Numbered from the stretch's first letter, positions 38,187 to 46,731 are shown. The stretch is DNA of 64,000 bases from Streptomyces sp. NBC_01381 (GCF_026340305.1 NZ_JAPEPI010000001.1:1674001-1738000); one strand, 5' to 3'. Made by a program: numbers and translations. The notes: generated from the sequence alone by a model not told the origin.

Positions 38187-38747
38187 TCAGGCTTCGGGGG
38201 TGGTCGGGTCCACGACTCGTACGCCGAAGTGTGCTGTGAGCGCGGTGCAGGAGCGGCAGGGGCGGGCGAAGCCGCCGTGCAGGGGGTCGCCGTCCTCGCG
38301 GATGCGGCGGGTGGTGAGTTTGGCGTGTTTGAGGGCTTTGCGGGCCTCGCCGTTGGTCATGGGTTTTCGTGCCGCGCGTTTGGAGCGGCTGCCGTCGGCG
38401 GCGCTGAGGTGCCGGGAGATGAGGATGGCTTCGGCGCAGCGTCCGGTGAAGCGTTCTCGCTGGCCGCTTTTGAGGGTGTCGAGAAAGTCCTGTACGAGCG
38501 GGTGCAGTGCGGGGGGTTCCTCGCCGCGGCCCGCGGTGCAGGTGAGGGTCGCGCCGCGGACGGAGAGCGCGGCGGCGACGGTGGGCAGGATGCCGTCGCG
38601 GCGCTGGCGCAGTACGGGCGTGTGGGCGGAGGCGCTGCTCCAGCCGACGCGGGGGTCGCCCGAGCCGGTGGTGCCGCTCTCTTCGGTGCCGGGAGCCGCT
38701 GTCGTGGACAGTGTGTGGCTTGACCGACCGGTTTGTGCCGTGTGCAT
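38187..38747 (-). CDS. YwqJ-like nucleic-acid/nucleotide deaminase
   Basis: 186 aa from the ATG at 38747, with GGAGG 11 nt upstream. N-terminal 90 residues are Ser/Thr-rich and unstructured-looking. The C-terminal half has the zinc-deaminase signature: GRCAEAILISRHL (Cys104 and catalytic Glu106) and FARPCRSCTALTAHFGV (Cys164 and Cys167). This matches YwqJ-type deaminase toxins. There is no signal peptide, pre-toxin or secretion module, so it may act inside the producing cell. The SUKH-3 gene follows directly. Confidence 0.77.
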   Translation of the reverse strand: MHTAQTGRSSHTLSTTAAPGTEESGTTGSGDPRVGWSSASAHTPVLRQRRDGILPTVAAALSVRGATLTCTAGRGEEPPALHPLVQDFLDTLKSGQRERFTGRCAEAILISRHLSAADGSRSKRAARKPMTNGEARKALKHAKLTTRRIREDGDPLHGGFARPCRSCTALTAHFGVRVVDPTTPEA

Positions 38748-39067
38748 GGTGGTGCTTCCCTCCCCGCAACTCGCGGCAGTGACCGCGTGTGCCACGCCCC
38801 CGCGTTGCGGGGACAGCCTGCCAAATGGGGCGGGTGGTGCGGAAGCTGGGGCGGCGCGACACGCCTGGCTTTCGTCGCACGGTGACGGTGCGGTGGCTGC
38901 TGGTCATGGAACCGGAGGCCCGGTGACCGGTGTCGTCCTTACGCATAGGCTGTCGACATTCGTAGTACGCAGAACAGTGCGCGAAAGAGTGCATAGAGCA
39001 GTACGCGTCGCAGTACGCACAACAGTGATCCGCAGAACCATTAACAGTGCCGCAGGGGGCAACCGCC
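38748..39067. other. Divergent intergenic region of the toxin/immunity cluster
   Basis: No gene seen in these 320 nt. The right half is repeat-rich: AGTACGC occurs at 38964, 39000 and 39012, and AACAGTG at 38973, 39021 and 39043. It presumably holds promoters for both the YwqJ-SUKH-3 unit and the WHH-SUKH unit. Confidence 0.6.
38964..39049 (+). promoter_or_regulatory. Iteron-like direct repeats upstream of the WHH-SUKH gene
   Basis: The 16-mer AGTACGCA(G/C)AACAGTG occurs at 38964-38979 and 39012-39027 (48 bp apart, one mismatch). Extra half units are AGTACGC at 39000-39006 and AACAGTG at 39043-39049. Direct repeats at near-integral helical turns suggest a DNA-binding regulator covering the promoter; the last copy is 19 nt before the ATG at 39068. 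Confidence 0.5.
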
Positions 39068-40054
39068 ATGACGACAGGTCGGCTGGGGCAGCAGGCCGCG
39101 CCGCCGAACGCGGCCTACGCCGGGCAGATCGTGCACTTCCCGGATCCGGTCCGGGCCTCGCGTCACCCCAGAGGGGTGCGTGTGGACGAGCACGGCTATC
39201 CGGACTTCGCTGCCTACGCGCGTGCCGCGGCCGAGATCGCCGAGCCCCCGGAGGGCTTCGGTGTCGACGAGCTGCGTCTCACGGACTATGTCTCCGCGAA
39301 CGCGGCCCTCGCGGCGTCGGGTCATGACCTGTGGGACACGATCCCGCCGGTGGCGACCCCGCACGGCTGGACCTGGCATCACGTGCCGGGCGGCCGCCGC
39401 ATGGAGCTGGTGCCGGTCGAGGTGAAGGCGCTGCTTCGCCATCACGGCGGTATCGCGACGACGGCCGTGGACCACGACAAGAGGGGTACGCGCCCGCTCC
39501 AGGAGACCCGTCCCGCGCATCTCGCGCTGCCGAAGTCGGCGGTCGCGGTGTCGGAGCAGGAGATCCTCGGGGTCGAGGAGGACCTCGGTTACCGGCTGCC
39601 CGGCGCCTACCGCTCGTTCCTGAAGGCGGCGGGCGGCTGTGCGCCGGTCGGCGCCGCGCTGGACGCGGAGCTCGGTCTCCTGGTCGACCAGCCGTTCTTC
39701 ACGGTGCGGGACGAGGCCGCGGTCAACGACCTGGTGTACGTGAACAAATGTCTGCGCGATCACCTCACCAAGGACTACCTGTGTGTGGGCTTCGTGCAGG
39801 GCGGACTGCTCGCCGTGAAGGTCAAGGGCGACCGGATCGGTTCGGTGTGGTTCTGCGCGTACGACGACGCCCGGGACGTCTCGGAAGCTGCCGGGTGGCA
39901 GCCGGCCGAGCGGGTGGAGCGGCTGCTGCTGCCGTGCGGCGACGATTTCGACGCGTTCTTGTCCCGGCTCGCGGGGAACCCGCCGGAGCTGGAGACCGTG
40001 GCGAACCTGATGGTGGACGGCGGCTTCGCGCGCGCCGTTCCGGTGGGGGAGTGA
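39068..40054 (+). CDS. WHH-type nuclease domain fused to a SUKH (SMI1/KNR4) domain
   Basis: 328 aa from the ATG at 39068 (AGGGGG upstream). Residues 20-150: VDEHGYPDFAAYA, then LWDTIPPVATPHGWTWHHVPGG and RRMELVP, then LLRHHGGIATT. The W-H-H (103-105) followed by M(E/Q)LVP and a further His-Gly-Gly is the signature of the WHH class of HNH/EndoVII toxins. Residues 160-310: VSEQEILGVEEDLGYRLPGAYRSFLKAAGG, the start of an SMI1/KNR4 (SUKH) fold, continuing to a C-terminal DFDAFLSRL. Toxin-type and immunity-type domains in one chain suggest self-restraint. No signal peptide. The next gene starts right after the stop. Confidence 0.74.
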   Translation: MTTGRLGQQAAPPNAAYAGQIVHFPDPVRASRHPRGVRVDEHGYPDFAAYARAAAEIAEPPEGFGVDELRLTDYVSANAALAASGHDLWDTIPPVATPHGWTWHHVPGGRRMELVPVEVKALLRHHGGIATTAVDHDKRGTRPLQETRPAHLALPKSAVAVSEQEILGVEEDLGYRLPGAYRSFLKAAGGCAPVGAALDAELGLLVDQPFFTVRDEAAVNDLVYVNKCLRDHLTKDYLCVGFVQGGLLAVKVKGDRIGSVWFCAYDDARDVSEAAGWQPAERVERLLLPCGDDFDAFLSRLAGNPPELETVANLMVDGGFARAVPVGE

Positions 40055-40061
40055 CTTGGCG

Positions 40062-42827
40062 ATGGTGACCTTCGCGCAGGCGCAGGAGCGCGCCGAGGAG
40101 TGGATCAACGGCGATGTGCCGGGCTATCAGCATCGTGAGGTGCGGGTCCGGGAGTTCGACCTCGGCTTTGTCGTGTGGGCGGAGGACCGCGAGAACGGTC
40201 CGGTGTCCGACGGCGGCAGGCAGCGGCTCGTCATCGCGCGGGACAGCGGTGAGGCCACGCTCTGGCCGGGTCTTCCGGTCGGTGAGGTGATTCGCCGGTA
40301 CGAAGAGGAGTACGGCGTCCAGGATGCGGCTCCGCAGGATCCGGCACCGGCACCGCCGGAGCGGGTCGACCTGAATCAGACGTCGTTCCTGTTGAGCCCT
40401 CCGGAGTGGCTCCAGGAGGCGGCGGACAAGCTGGGCATCCCGGATCGGCGGGGGGATGCGTCCAATGGGGCGGGTGCGGCCGGGGGTTCGGCCGCGGCTC
40501 CGGCAACTCCGGCTCCCGCTGCTCCTGTTGCCCCCTCCGCCCCCGAGCCCGCCGCTCCGGCGCCCGCACCTGCGCCCGCACCTGCGGCCGCTGCTTCGGC
40601 CGCGCCCGAGGCGCCCGGTGGCGGTACGCCGTGGCCGGCGGCCGGTGCGTCGGGCGGGGCGCCCGCCGGTGCCGCTCCGTGGGACGGCACCGACACCAAC
40701 GGGCAGTCGGGCGACGAGGGTTCGGTGCCCGCGCCCGCGACGGTCTTCGCGCCGCCGCTGGTCGGCGGTGACGACGACGACACCCCGCCGCCCGGTGTTT
40801 CACCGGAGGCCAAGACCGCGCTGATGCACGGCGGCAGCCGGCTTCCGTCGACGACGGTGGCGCCCGCCCTTGACGTTCCGGGCGCGGGTGCGCCGCAGGC
40901 CCCGGCGGCTCCGGGCCCGAACCTGCCTCCGCCGCCGGCCGGTGGCGCGGTGAACATGCCGCCGCCTCCGGGCGCGGGTGTGCCGGACGCTTCCGCGTAC
41001 GGCTATCCGCAGGGGCCCGCGGCTCCCGTGCCGCCCGGTGCCGGGGACATCGCCGACGCCGCGACCAGCAAGGCGGAGGCGCCGCCGCGTTCCGCCCGTG
41101 GGAGCGGTGCGGGGACGCCGCCGCCTCCGAGCGCGCCGGGGACTCCCGGTGTGGCTCCGGGGAGTACGCCGCCGCCGTCCGGGCCCGGTGCTCCGGGTAC
41201 GCCGGCGGGGGGTTACGTCCCGACGCAGCTCGTCTCGGCGCTGGGGCCGGACGGGCCTCAGCCGCCTGCGGCTCCGGGGGCTCCTGCGGCTCCTGGTGCT
41301 CCCGCGGCTCCGGGTGCGCCTGGTGCTCCTGGTGCGCCGCAGCCTCCTGGGCCTCCCGGTACGCCGGGTACGCCTGCGGGTGGGGTGCACCATGCGGCGA
41401 CGATGTTCGCGGACCCGAGCATGGGCGGTCCCGGTGGGATCAAGCCGCCGGGCGCTCCTGGTGCTCCTGGTGCTCCGCAGCCTCCCGGTCCTCCTGGAGC
41501 TCCGGGTGCGCCGGGTGCTCCGCAGCCTCCCGGGCCTCCCGGTACGCCGGGTACGCCTGCGGGTGGGGTGCACCATGCGGCGACGATGTTTGCGGACCCG
41601 AGCATGGGTGGCCCCGGCGGGATCAAGCCGCCGGGCGCTCCCCAGCCCCCTGGCGCTCCCGGCGCTCCCGGCGCCCCGGGTGCTCCCGGCACCCCGCCCC
41701 CCGGCGGCGGTGTCCACCACGCCGCGACGATGCTGGCCGGACCCGCGGTCGGCGGTCCCGGTGCGCCGCTGCCGCCGCAGGGCCCCGGTGCTCCCGGCAT
41801 GCCGCCGCCCGCGCCGGGCCAGCCGTACGGCTATCCGCAGCCGCCCGCAGGCCAGCCGACCGTCGGCCCCGGCTACCAGGCCGTACTGCGCTACCGCGCG
41901 GCCGACGGCTCCGAGCAGCAGCTCATCCGCCGCTCGGCGCCCGGCACCCCGCACCCGGAGTGGCAGATCCTGCACGAGCTGCGCGGCATGAACGTGCCGC
42001 CGCAGCAGGTGCTCGAACTCCACACCGAGCTGGAGTCCTGCGAGCTGCCCGGTGCGTACTGCGCCCGCATGATCCGCGAGACGTGGCCGCAGGCGCGGAT
42101 CACGTCCATCGCCCCGTACGGCAAGGACCACGCGTCCCGGCAGGGCGGCATGCAGCAACTGATCGCGCACCAGGGCGAGTTGCACCAGGTCGCGGACGGC
42201 CCCGCACGCCCCGCGCCGGTGCGCGCGCCGCTGCCGCAGGTGCAGCCCACGCCGCCGATTCCGCCGGAGGGTGTGGCGCAGGAGCTGGCGGGCGCGTTCG
42301 GGCCCGGCGTCTTCCGCTTCGACCAGCGGGCGGTGTCCCGGCAGGGCGTGCCGGACATCGTGGCGCACACGCTCGTCGTGGCGGGTCTGCCCGTCGACTT
42401 CGGGCCGTTCTTCTGGGCGCAGGCCCAGCCGGGGCGTCCGGTGCCGACGCTTGCCGAGACGGCGCAGGAGCGGGGCGTGCAGCCGGCGTCGGACGCCGGT
42501 TCGTACCTCGTCATGGGCAGTGACTTCGGCCGGGCGATCTGTGTCCAGTACGGCACGGCGAACATCGTGGCCGTGCCGGTGGAGGCGGGTCCCGGCGGGG
42601 CTTCGGTGCCGCCGCAGTTCGTGAACACGGGGCTGCCCGAGTTCACCCGCTGCCTGGCGCTGCTCGGCCGGATGTGGCGGCTGCGGTTCGGGCTCAACCA
42701 GGAGCAGGCGGGGCGGTGGACCGTCGACTTCCAGAGCCAGCTTGCCGCGCTCGACCCGGCGGCGTTGGCGTCTCCGGAGAGCTGGTGGTCGGTGCTGCTT
42801 GAGCAAATGTGGGACGGCTTGTTGTAG
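40062..42827 (+). CDS. Large fusion: immunity-like N-terminus, collagen-like repeats, deaminase-like and SUKH-4-like domains
   Basis: 921 aa from the ATG at 40062 (TTG at 40056 is closer to GGGGGAG and also possible). Residues 1-90: [16 protein letters not shown] and the FVVWAED strand resemble small immunity proteins of the Imm35/YrhB type (tentative). Residues about 100-600: Ala/Pro/Gly-rich, with collagen-like GAPGAP tracts and three copies of a VHHAATM motif. Residues about 605-700: [16 protein letters not shown] then [14 protein letters not shown] (His654, Glu656, Cys660, Cys667), matching nucleic-acid deaminase toxins. Residues about 730-921: [26 protein letters not shown] and [16 protein letters not shown], matching SUKH-4 immunity proteins. 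Co-transcribed with the preceding WHH-SUKH gene. Confidence 0.72.
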   Translation: MVTFAQAQERAEEWINGDVPGYQHREVRVREFDLGFVVWAEDRENGPVSDGGRQRLVIARDSGEATLWPGLPVGEVIRRYEEEYGVQDAAPQDPAPAPPERVDLNQTSFLLSPPEWLQEAADKLGIPDRRGDASNGAGAAGGSAAAPATPAPAAPVAPSAPEPAAPAPAPAPAPAAAASAAPEAPGGGTPWPAAGASGGAPAGAAPWDGTDTNGQSGDEGSVPAPATVFAPPLVGGDDDDTPPPGVSPEAKTALMHGGSRLPSTTVAPALDVPGAGAPQAPAAPGPNLPPPPAGGAVNMPPPPGAGVPDASAYGYPQGPAAPVPPGAGDIADAATSKAEAPPRSARGSGAGTPPPPSAPGTPGVAPGSTPPPSGPGAPGTPAGGYVPTQLVSALGPDGPQPPAAPGAPAAPGAPAAPGAPGAPGAPQPPGPPGTPGTPAGGVHHAATMFADPSMGGPGGIKPPGAPGAPGAPQPPGPPGAPGAPGAPQPPGPPGTPGTPAGGVHHAATMFADPSMGGPGGIKPPGAPQPPGAPGAPGAPGAPGTPPPGGGVHHAATMLAGPAVGGPGAPLPPQGPGAPGMPPPAPGQPYGYPQPPAGQPTVGPGYQAVLRYRAADGSEQQLIRRSAPGTPHPEWQILHELRGMNVPPQQVLELHTELESCELPGAYCARMIRETWPQARITSIAPYGKDHASRQGGMQQLIAHQGELHQVADGPARPAPVRAPLPQVQPTPPIPPEGVAQELAGAFGPGVFRFDQRAVSRQGVPDIVAHTLVVAGLPVDFGPFFWAQAQPGRPVPTLAETAQERGVQPASDAGSYLVMGSDFGRAICVQYGTANIVAVPVEAGPGGASVPPQFVNTGLPEFTRCLALLGRMWRLRFGLNQEQAGRWTVDFQSQLAALDPAALASPESWWSVLLEQMWDGLL
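41341..41645 (+). repeat. 183-bp tandem direct repeat inside the fusion gene
   Basis: Two near-identical units of about 120 nt (41341-41462 and 41524-41645), period 183 bp (61 codons), encode [17 protein letters not shown] and [16 protein letters not shown] third diverged unit is at about 41700-41760. Frame is kept, so it varies length without disrupting the protein. Confidence 0.75.
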
Positions 42828-42894
42828 TCCCCGGCGGTTGTGACACGAGGCGCTCGGCCCTGTTTGTGGGGCGGGCGCCTCGTTCGTTTTTCTG

Positions 42895-43042
42895 GCCGCC
42901 GCTTCGCGGCGAATCTTTCCCGCCCACCCGCCCGATCACCCCGCATCCCCCGGTCCCGAACAAGCCTTTCCCGCCCACCCGCCCGATTGCCCCGGGTAAT
43001 GGGTGGGTGGGCGGGAGAGATCCGCCGCGAAGCGGCGGCTCA
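42895..43042. repeat. Dispersed repeat family A, three arms
   Basis: Arms: GCCGCTTCGCGGC with TTTCCCGCCCACCCGCCCGA (from 42898), a second TTTCCCGCCCACCCGCCCGA (from 42967) without its own hairpin, and the inverted GGGTGGGTGGGCGGGAGAGA with TCCGCCGCGAAGCGGCGG (to 43038). It looks like an inverted pair with one arm duplicated. Confidence 0.85.
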
Positions 43043-43179
43043 GGTGGCGAGGCGTACGGCGCTGCGGTGTTCCGCGCGTCGGGGCAGCGGCTCGCCAGGA
43101 GTGATTACGGCCTTTGGCGGGAAATGGCGCATCCTTGACCGGGTGAGATGAGTGGAGTGTCGCGTTATGAGCGAATCCG

Positions 43180-43217
43180 CTTGATCCATCAAGATGTGCG
43201 CCAATCGCGTAGTACGC
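43180..43217. promoter_or_regulatory. Two palindromes upstream of the coiled-coil gene
   Basis: CTTGATCCATCAAG (43180-43193; 6-bp arms) and GCGTAGTACGC (43207-43217; 5-bp arms). The CGTAGTACGC part is also found at 38961-38970 in the toxin/immunity control region. Candidate operators. Confidence 0.35.
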
Positions 43218-43246
43218 GCGTGGTGCCTCGGAGAGGGGATTCAACG

Positions 43247-44131
43247 ATGAGCAGCGGTGCAACGGCCTCGCCGTACGGCTTCGTCGCCGTGCGCGGGCGC
43301 GGCTACCGGCCCGGGCAGGTGGACGCGTACGCCTCCGGTCTTTCCCAGGACCGTGACGGCGCGTGGGAGCGCGCGGCGCGGCTCACCGTCCTCGCCAAGG
43401 ACATGGAGGCGGAGATGGCGCGGCTGCGGGACGTGGTCGCGCGGCTCGCCCCGCAGACGTACGAGGAGCTCGGCGAGCGCGCTCAGCAGATCCTGGCGGT
43501 CAGCGAGGAGGAGGCCGCCGCGCTGCGGGCCGCCGCGGAGGCCGACGCGCTGCGGGTGGGCGAGGCCGCCGACGCGGCGGCGCGGGAGGTCCGCGAGGCC
43601 GCAGGTGCGTACGCCGACGGGCTGCTCGCCGAGGCCGATGAGCGGGCCGGGAAGCGGCTGCTCGCCGCCCGCGCCGCGGCGGACGAGGCGCGGATCGTGG
43701 CCCGCCGTGATGTGAAGGAGTGGCGCGGCGAGGCGCTCGCCGCGCTGCGGGAGATGCGGCAGCGCAGTGCCGCGCTCCTGGAGGAGCAGGAGAAGGAGCA
43801 CGCCGAGCGCTGGGAGGCGGCCGAGCGGGAGATCGCCCTGCGGGAGGCGGCGGCCGAGGCGCAGGAGGCCTCGCTCGTGGCCGCGGCGGAGGCCCGCCTG
43901 TCCGAGGCCGAGCGGGCCTTCGCCGAGGCTGAGGAGTCCGCCCGCCACGGGCAGGAGGACGCGGAGGCGCGTGCCGCGGAGCTGGTCGCTGCCGCGGGGG
44001 TGCGGGAGGAAGGGGTTGCCCGGGAGACCGAGCGGTTGCTGCGGGAGCACGGTGAGGAGTCGGACGAGGTTCGGGCGCACATGGAGCATGTGCGGAGCAG
44101 TCTCGCTGCGCTGACCGGGCGGGCGGTCTAG
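43247..44131 (+). CDS. DivIVA-like coiled-coil protein (Scy/FilP-type)
   Basis: 294 aa from the ATG at 43247, with GAGAGGGG upstream. N-terminus: SPYGFVAVRGRGYRPGQVDAYASGL, the short DivIVA-like membrane/curvature-binding motif with RGRGYRPxQVD. From residue 35 on it is a continuous Ala/Glu/Arg-rich coiled coil with no Pro. This is the plan of Streptomyces polar-growth/cytoskeletal coiled-coil proteins. A role at hyphal tips is inferred from family resemblance. Ends 3 nt before a copy of repeat A. Confidence 0.78.
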   Translation: MSSGATASPYGFVAVRGRGYRPGQVDAYASGLSQDRDGAWERAARLTVLAKDMEAEMARLRDVVARLAPQTYEELGERAQQILAVSEEEAAALRAAAEADALRVGEAADAAAREVREAAGAYADGLLAEADERAGKRLLAARAAADEARIVARRDVKEWRGEALAALREMRQRSAALLEEQEKEHAERWEAAEREIALREAAAEAQEASLVAAAEARLSEAERAFAEAEESARHGQEDAEARAAELVAAAGVREEGVARETERLLREHGEESDEVRAHMEHVRSSLAALTGRAV

Positions 44132-44181
44132 ACGCCGCTTCGCGGCGATCTTTTCCCCGCCCGCCCACCCGATTGCCCGGC
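44131..44181. repeat. Dispersed repeat family A, single arm
   Basis: Hairpin GCCGCTTCGCGGC then ATCTTTTCCCCGCCCGCCCA and CCCGATTGCCC, between convergent genes. Confidence 0.85.
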
Positions 44182-44185
44182 AGCG

Positions 44186-45805
44186 TCAGCCCCGCTTGAT
44201 GCCCGCCAGGATCCAGCCCTCCACCGCCTCGTACTGCCTGCGCTGCTCCTCCGACTCCCTGCGGCCCGACGACACCGTGCCCAGCCAGCCGAGGAGGAAG
44301 CCGAGGGGGATGGAGACGATGCCGGTCGTGGTGAACGGGAACCAGTTGAAGTCCAGGTCGGGGAAGGCCGAAGCCGGGGAGCCCGAGACCAGGTTGGTGC
44401 CCGTCATCAGGATGACGGAGCCCAGCGTGCCGCCGATCAGCGTCCACAGCAGGCCCCTGCGGGTGAAGCGGCGCCAGAAGAGGCTGTAGACCAGCGCGGG
44501 CGCGAGGGCGGACGCGCCCAGGCAGAACGAGAGCGTCACCAGCGGCTGCAGATTGCGGTGCTGCACCAGGACCGCGAGGAAGATCGCCAGGCCGCCGACG
44601 GCGAAGGCCGATACGCGGGCGAGCGTCATCTCCCGGCGCGGTGTGATGCCGCGGCGGAGGTGCGCGAAGACGTCGTGGGCCAGCGAGTTGGCGCAGGCCA
44701 GGATCATTCCCGCGACCGAGGCGAGCAGCGTGAGGAAGATCGCCGTGGTGACCGTCGTGAAGATGAGGGTCTCCGCCGTCGACGCGTTCACGCCGAACAC
44801 CGCCTTGGAGCCCATCAGATACGCCGTGTTGCCCTGCGGGTCCGCCTGCGCGATCGCCGCCCGCCCGATCATCGCCGTCGCGCCGAAGCCGACGATGGAG
44901 ATGATGAGCACGAAGAGGGCGACCGCCGACACCGCCCAGGACATCGAGCGCCGTATCTCGGGTGCGCTGCGCGCCGTGTACATGCGCATGGTGACGTGCG
45001 GCAGGCAGGCCCCGCCGAGCACCACCGTCAGCTCCGAACTGATCATGTCCAGGCGGGGGTTGGGGCCGCCCGCGAACTGCAGCCCCGACTGGAGGAAGGC
45101 GGGCCCGATGCCGCTGCCCCGCCCGGCGGCGGCGAGCAGCGCCCCGAGGTCCCAGTCGAAGCGGCGCAGGATCAGTGCGGCGATGACGAGGCCGGAGCCG
45201 AGCAGGATCACGATCTTCAGGATCTGGATGAGGGCGGTGCCCTTCATGCCGCCGATCGCCGCGTAGCTGATCATGAGGGCGCCGAGTGCGACGACGCAGC
45301 CCGTCTTCAGGCCCTCGCTGGAGAACCCGAGGATGAAGGCGAGCAGATCGCCCGCGCCCGCAAGCTGGACCAGCATCAGCGGGATCAGCGCGGCCAGTGT
45401 CGCCGCGCATGCGGTGATGCGTACGGCGCGGCCGGGCATCCGGCGGGCCAGCACGTCGCCCATGGTGAACTGCCCCGCGTTGCGCAGGGGTTCGGCCAGC
45501 AGGAACATCAGGAGCATCAGGGACAGTGCCGTGCTCAGGGCAAGGACGACACCGTCGTACCCGACGAGGGCGATCACGCCGCCGGTGCCGAGGACGGTCG
45601 CCGCGGAGATGTAGTCGCCGGCGATGGCGAGGCCGTTGCGCATCGGCGAGAGTGCGCCGTAGCCGGTGTAGAACTCGCCGAGGTCGTCGCGGTCGGGGCC
45701 GGTCAGGACGCAGAGCAGCAGGGTGAGGGTGACGACGGCGGTGAAGGCCACCAGGGACATGGCCTGTGCGGAATCGGTGGCGAGGACGGCGGAAATGTTC
45801 ATCAT
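44186..45805 (-). CDS. Cation/acetate-type symporter (SSS family, ActP-like)
   Basis: 539 aa from the first of two tandem ATGs (45805), with GGAGG 7 nt upstream; the start overlaps the stop of the DUF485 gene. About 13 helices. Seen: DLGEFYTGYGALSPMRNGLAIAGDYISAATVLGTGG (ActP-type start; FYTGYGxLSPxxNGLAIAGDYxSAAS is diagnostic) and GGMKGTALIQILKIVIL. ActP-like symporters take up acetate and other short carboxylates, with the DUF485 partner always adjacent. Exact substrate unproven. Confidence 0.9.
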   Translation of the reverse strand: MMNISAVLATDSAQAMSLVAFTAVVTLTLLLCVLTGPDRDDLGEFYTGYGALSPMRNGLAIAGDYISAATVLGTGGVIALVGYDGVVLALSTALSLMLLMFLLAEPLRNAGQFTMGDVLARRMPGRAVRITACAATLAALIPLMLVQLAGAGDLLAFILGFSSEGLKTGCVVALGALMISYAAIGGMKGTALIQILKIVILLGSGLVIAALILRRFDWDLGALLAAAGRGSGIGPAFLQSGLQFAGGPNPRLDMISSELTVVLGGACLPHVTMRMYTARSAPEIRRSMSWAVSAVALFVLIISIVGFGATAMIGRAAIAQADPQGNTAYLMGSKAVFGVNASTAETLIFTTVTTAIFLTLLASVAGMILACANSLAHDVFAHLRRGITPRREMTLARVSAFAVGGLAIFLAVLVQHRNLQPLVTLSFCLGASALAPALVYSLFWRRFTRRGLLWTLIGGTLGSVILMTGTNLVSGSPASAFPDLDFNWFPFTTTGIVSIPLGFLLGWLGTVSSGRRESEEQRRQYEAVEGWILAGIKRG

Positions 45806-46731
45806 CGGTTCGCCTCCAACTCGGCCAGCTTGCGCAGCCGTTGGGCCAGTGGGTCGAGGAGGCGGCGGGCCGTGAACTCGTACAGCGCTATGGCGAGCAG
45901 CGTGACGGGGAGCTGGCACAGGCCGAGCAGCAGACCGACGGAGAGCCCGCCGGTGACGGTGTCCGCCATCAGGGACGGCGCGTAGGCGGAGAGGACCAGG
46001 AAGAGCGTGAAGTAGCCGAGCGCGGTGAGCGTGGCGACGCGACGCTGCCATCGGTAGGCGCTGCGCAGGAAGCGCAAGTCACTGTGGCGGCCGAGCGCCG
46101 GGTGGCGGCGGGGGCGTGGCGGCGGCGGTGGGGGCGGCGGCGGTGCGACCGGCTGCCAGGGATAGGTGGGGTAGGACGGGGACGAGTCGTGCGGCGGGAG
46201 GTGCGGGTGGCGGGGGAGACGCATGGGCGGTGACTGGTACGGCCGTTGGGGCTGGCTCTGCGGCTGCGGCTCTGGCTGCTGGGCCTGCTGCGGCGGTTGG
46301 GCGTGGCGTGGCTGCTGCGGCTGGTACGGCCGTTGGGGCTCTGGCCGCTCCGGCTGTTCCCGCTGCTCCGGCTCATAGGGCTGCTGCGGTTGCTGAGCGC
46401 GGCTCGGTTGCTGGGCCTGCTGCGGCGGTTGGGCGTGGCGTGGCTGCTGCGGCTGGTACGGCCGTTGGGGCTCTGGCCGCTCCGGCTCTTCCCGCTGCTC
46501 CGGCTCATAGGGCTGCTGCGGTTGCTGAGCGCGGTGCGGCTGCTGTGCCTGCTGCGGCGGTCGAGGGTCGCGCGGCTGCTGTGGCGGTTGAGCGTGCCGT
46601 GGCTGCCCTGCCGGATATGGCTGCTGTGCCTGACCTTTCGGCTGCTGCGGTTGCTGCAACTGGCTTGATTCATACGGCTGTTGAGAGGGATGGGGCTGCT
46701 GAGGGTGTTGAGGGTGGTGACGGTGCGGCAT
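45802..46731 (-). CDS. DUF485 membrane protein with long Pro/Gln-rich repeat tail
   Basis: 309 aa. The last 100 residues are a standard DUF485/YjcH subunit: LRSAYRWQRRVATLTALGYFTLFLVLSAYAP, a second helix, and a C-terminal FTARRLLDPLAQRLRKLAELEANR. The first 200 residues are an unusual Pro/Gln/Arg/Glu-rich extension with two 44-residue repeats (units beginning AQPPQQAQQP) and a run of nine or more prolines before the domain. Ordinary YjcH proteins are about 100 aa, so the extension is an add-on. Translationally coupled to the ActP-like symporter. Confidence 0.83.
   Translation of the reverse strand: MPHRHHPQHPQQPHPSQQPYESSQLQQPQQPKGQAQQPYPAGQPRHAQPPQQPRDPRPPQQAQQPHRAQQPQQPYEPEQREEPERPEPQRPYQPQQPRHAQPPQQAQQPSRAQQPQQPYEPEQREQPERPEPQRPYQPQQPRHAQPPQQAQQPEPQPQSQPQRPYQSPPMRLPRHPHLPPHDSSPSYPTYPWQPVAPPPPPPPPPRPRRHPALGRHSDLRFLRSAYRWQRRVATLTALGYFTLFLVLSAYAPSLMADTVTGGLSVGLLLGLCQLPVTLLAIALYEFTARRLLDPLAQRLRKLAELEANR
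46281..46600 (-). repeat. 132-bp tandem repeat in the DUF485 gene
   Basis: Units start at 46281, 46413 and 46545 (period 132 bp, 44 codons); the first two are nearly identical, the third is partial. They code for the Pro/Gln-rich tail. Confidence 0.75.

Larger units (their letters stand above)
42828..43246. other. Intergenic region with repeat A and two palindromes
   Basis: No gene supported in these 419 nt. The first two thirds hold three arms of repeat A. The last third holds CTTGATCCATCAAG (43180-43193) and GCGTAGTACGC (43207-43217), both perfect palindromes, upstream of the coiled-coil gene at 43247. Confidence 0.65.

Noticed and set aside
41341..41760. Regular repeats that might suggest a CRISPR array
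   Set aside because: Repeats are in frame with a Pro/Gly-rich protein, the period is 183 bp, spacers are not unique and no cas gene is near.
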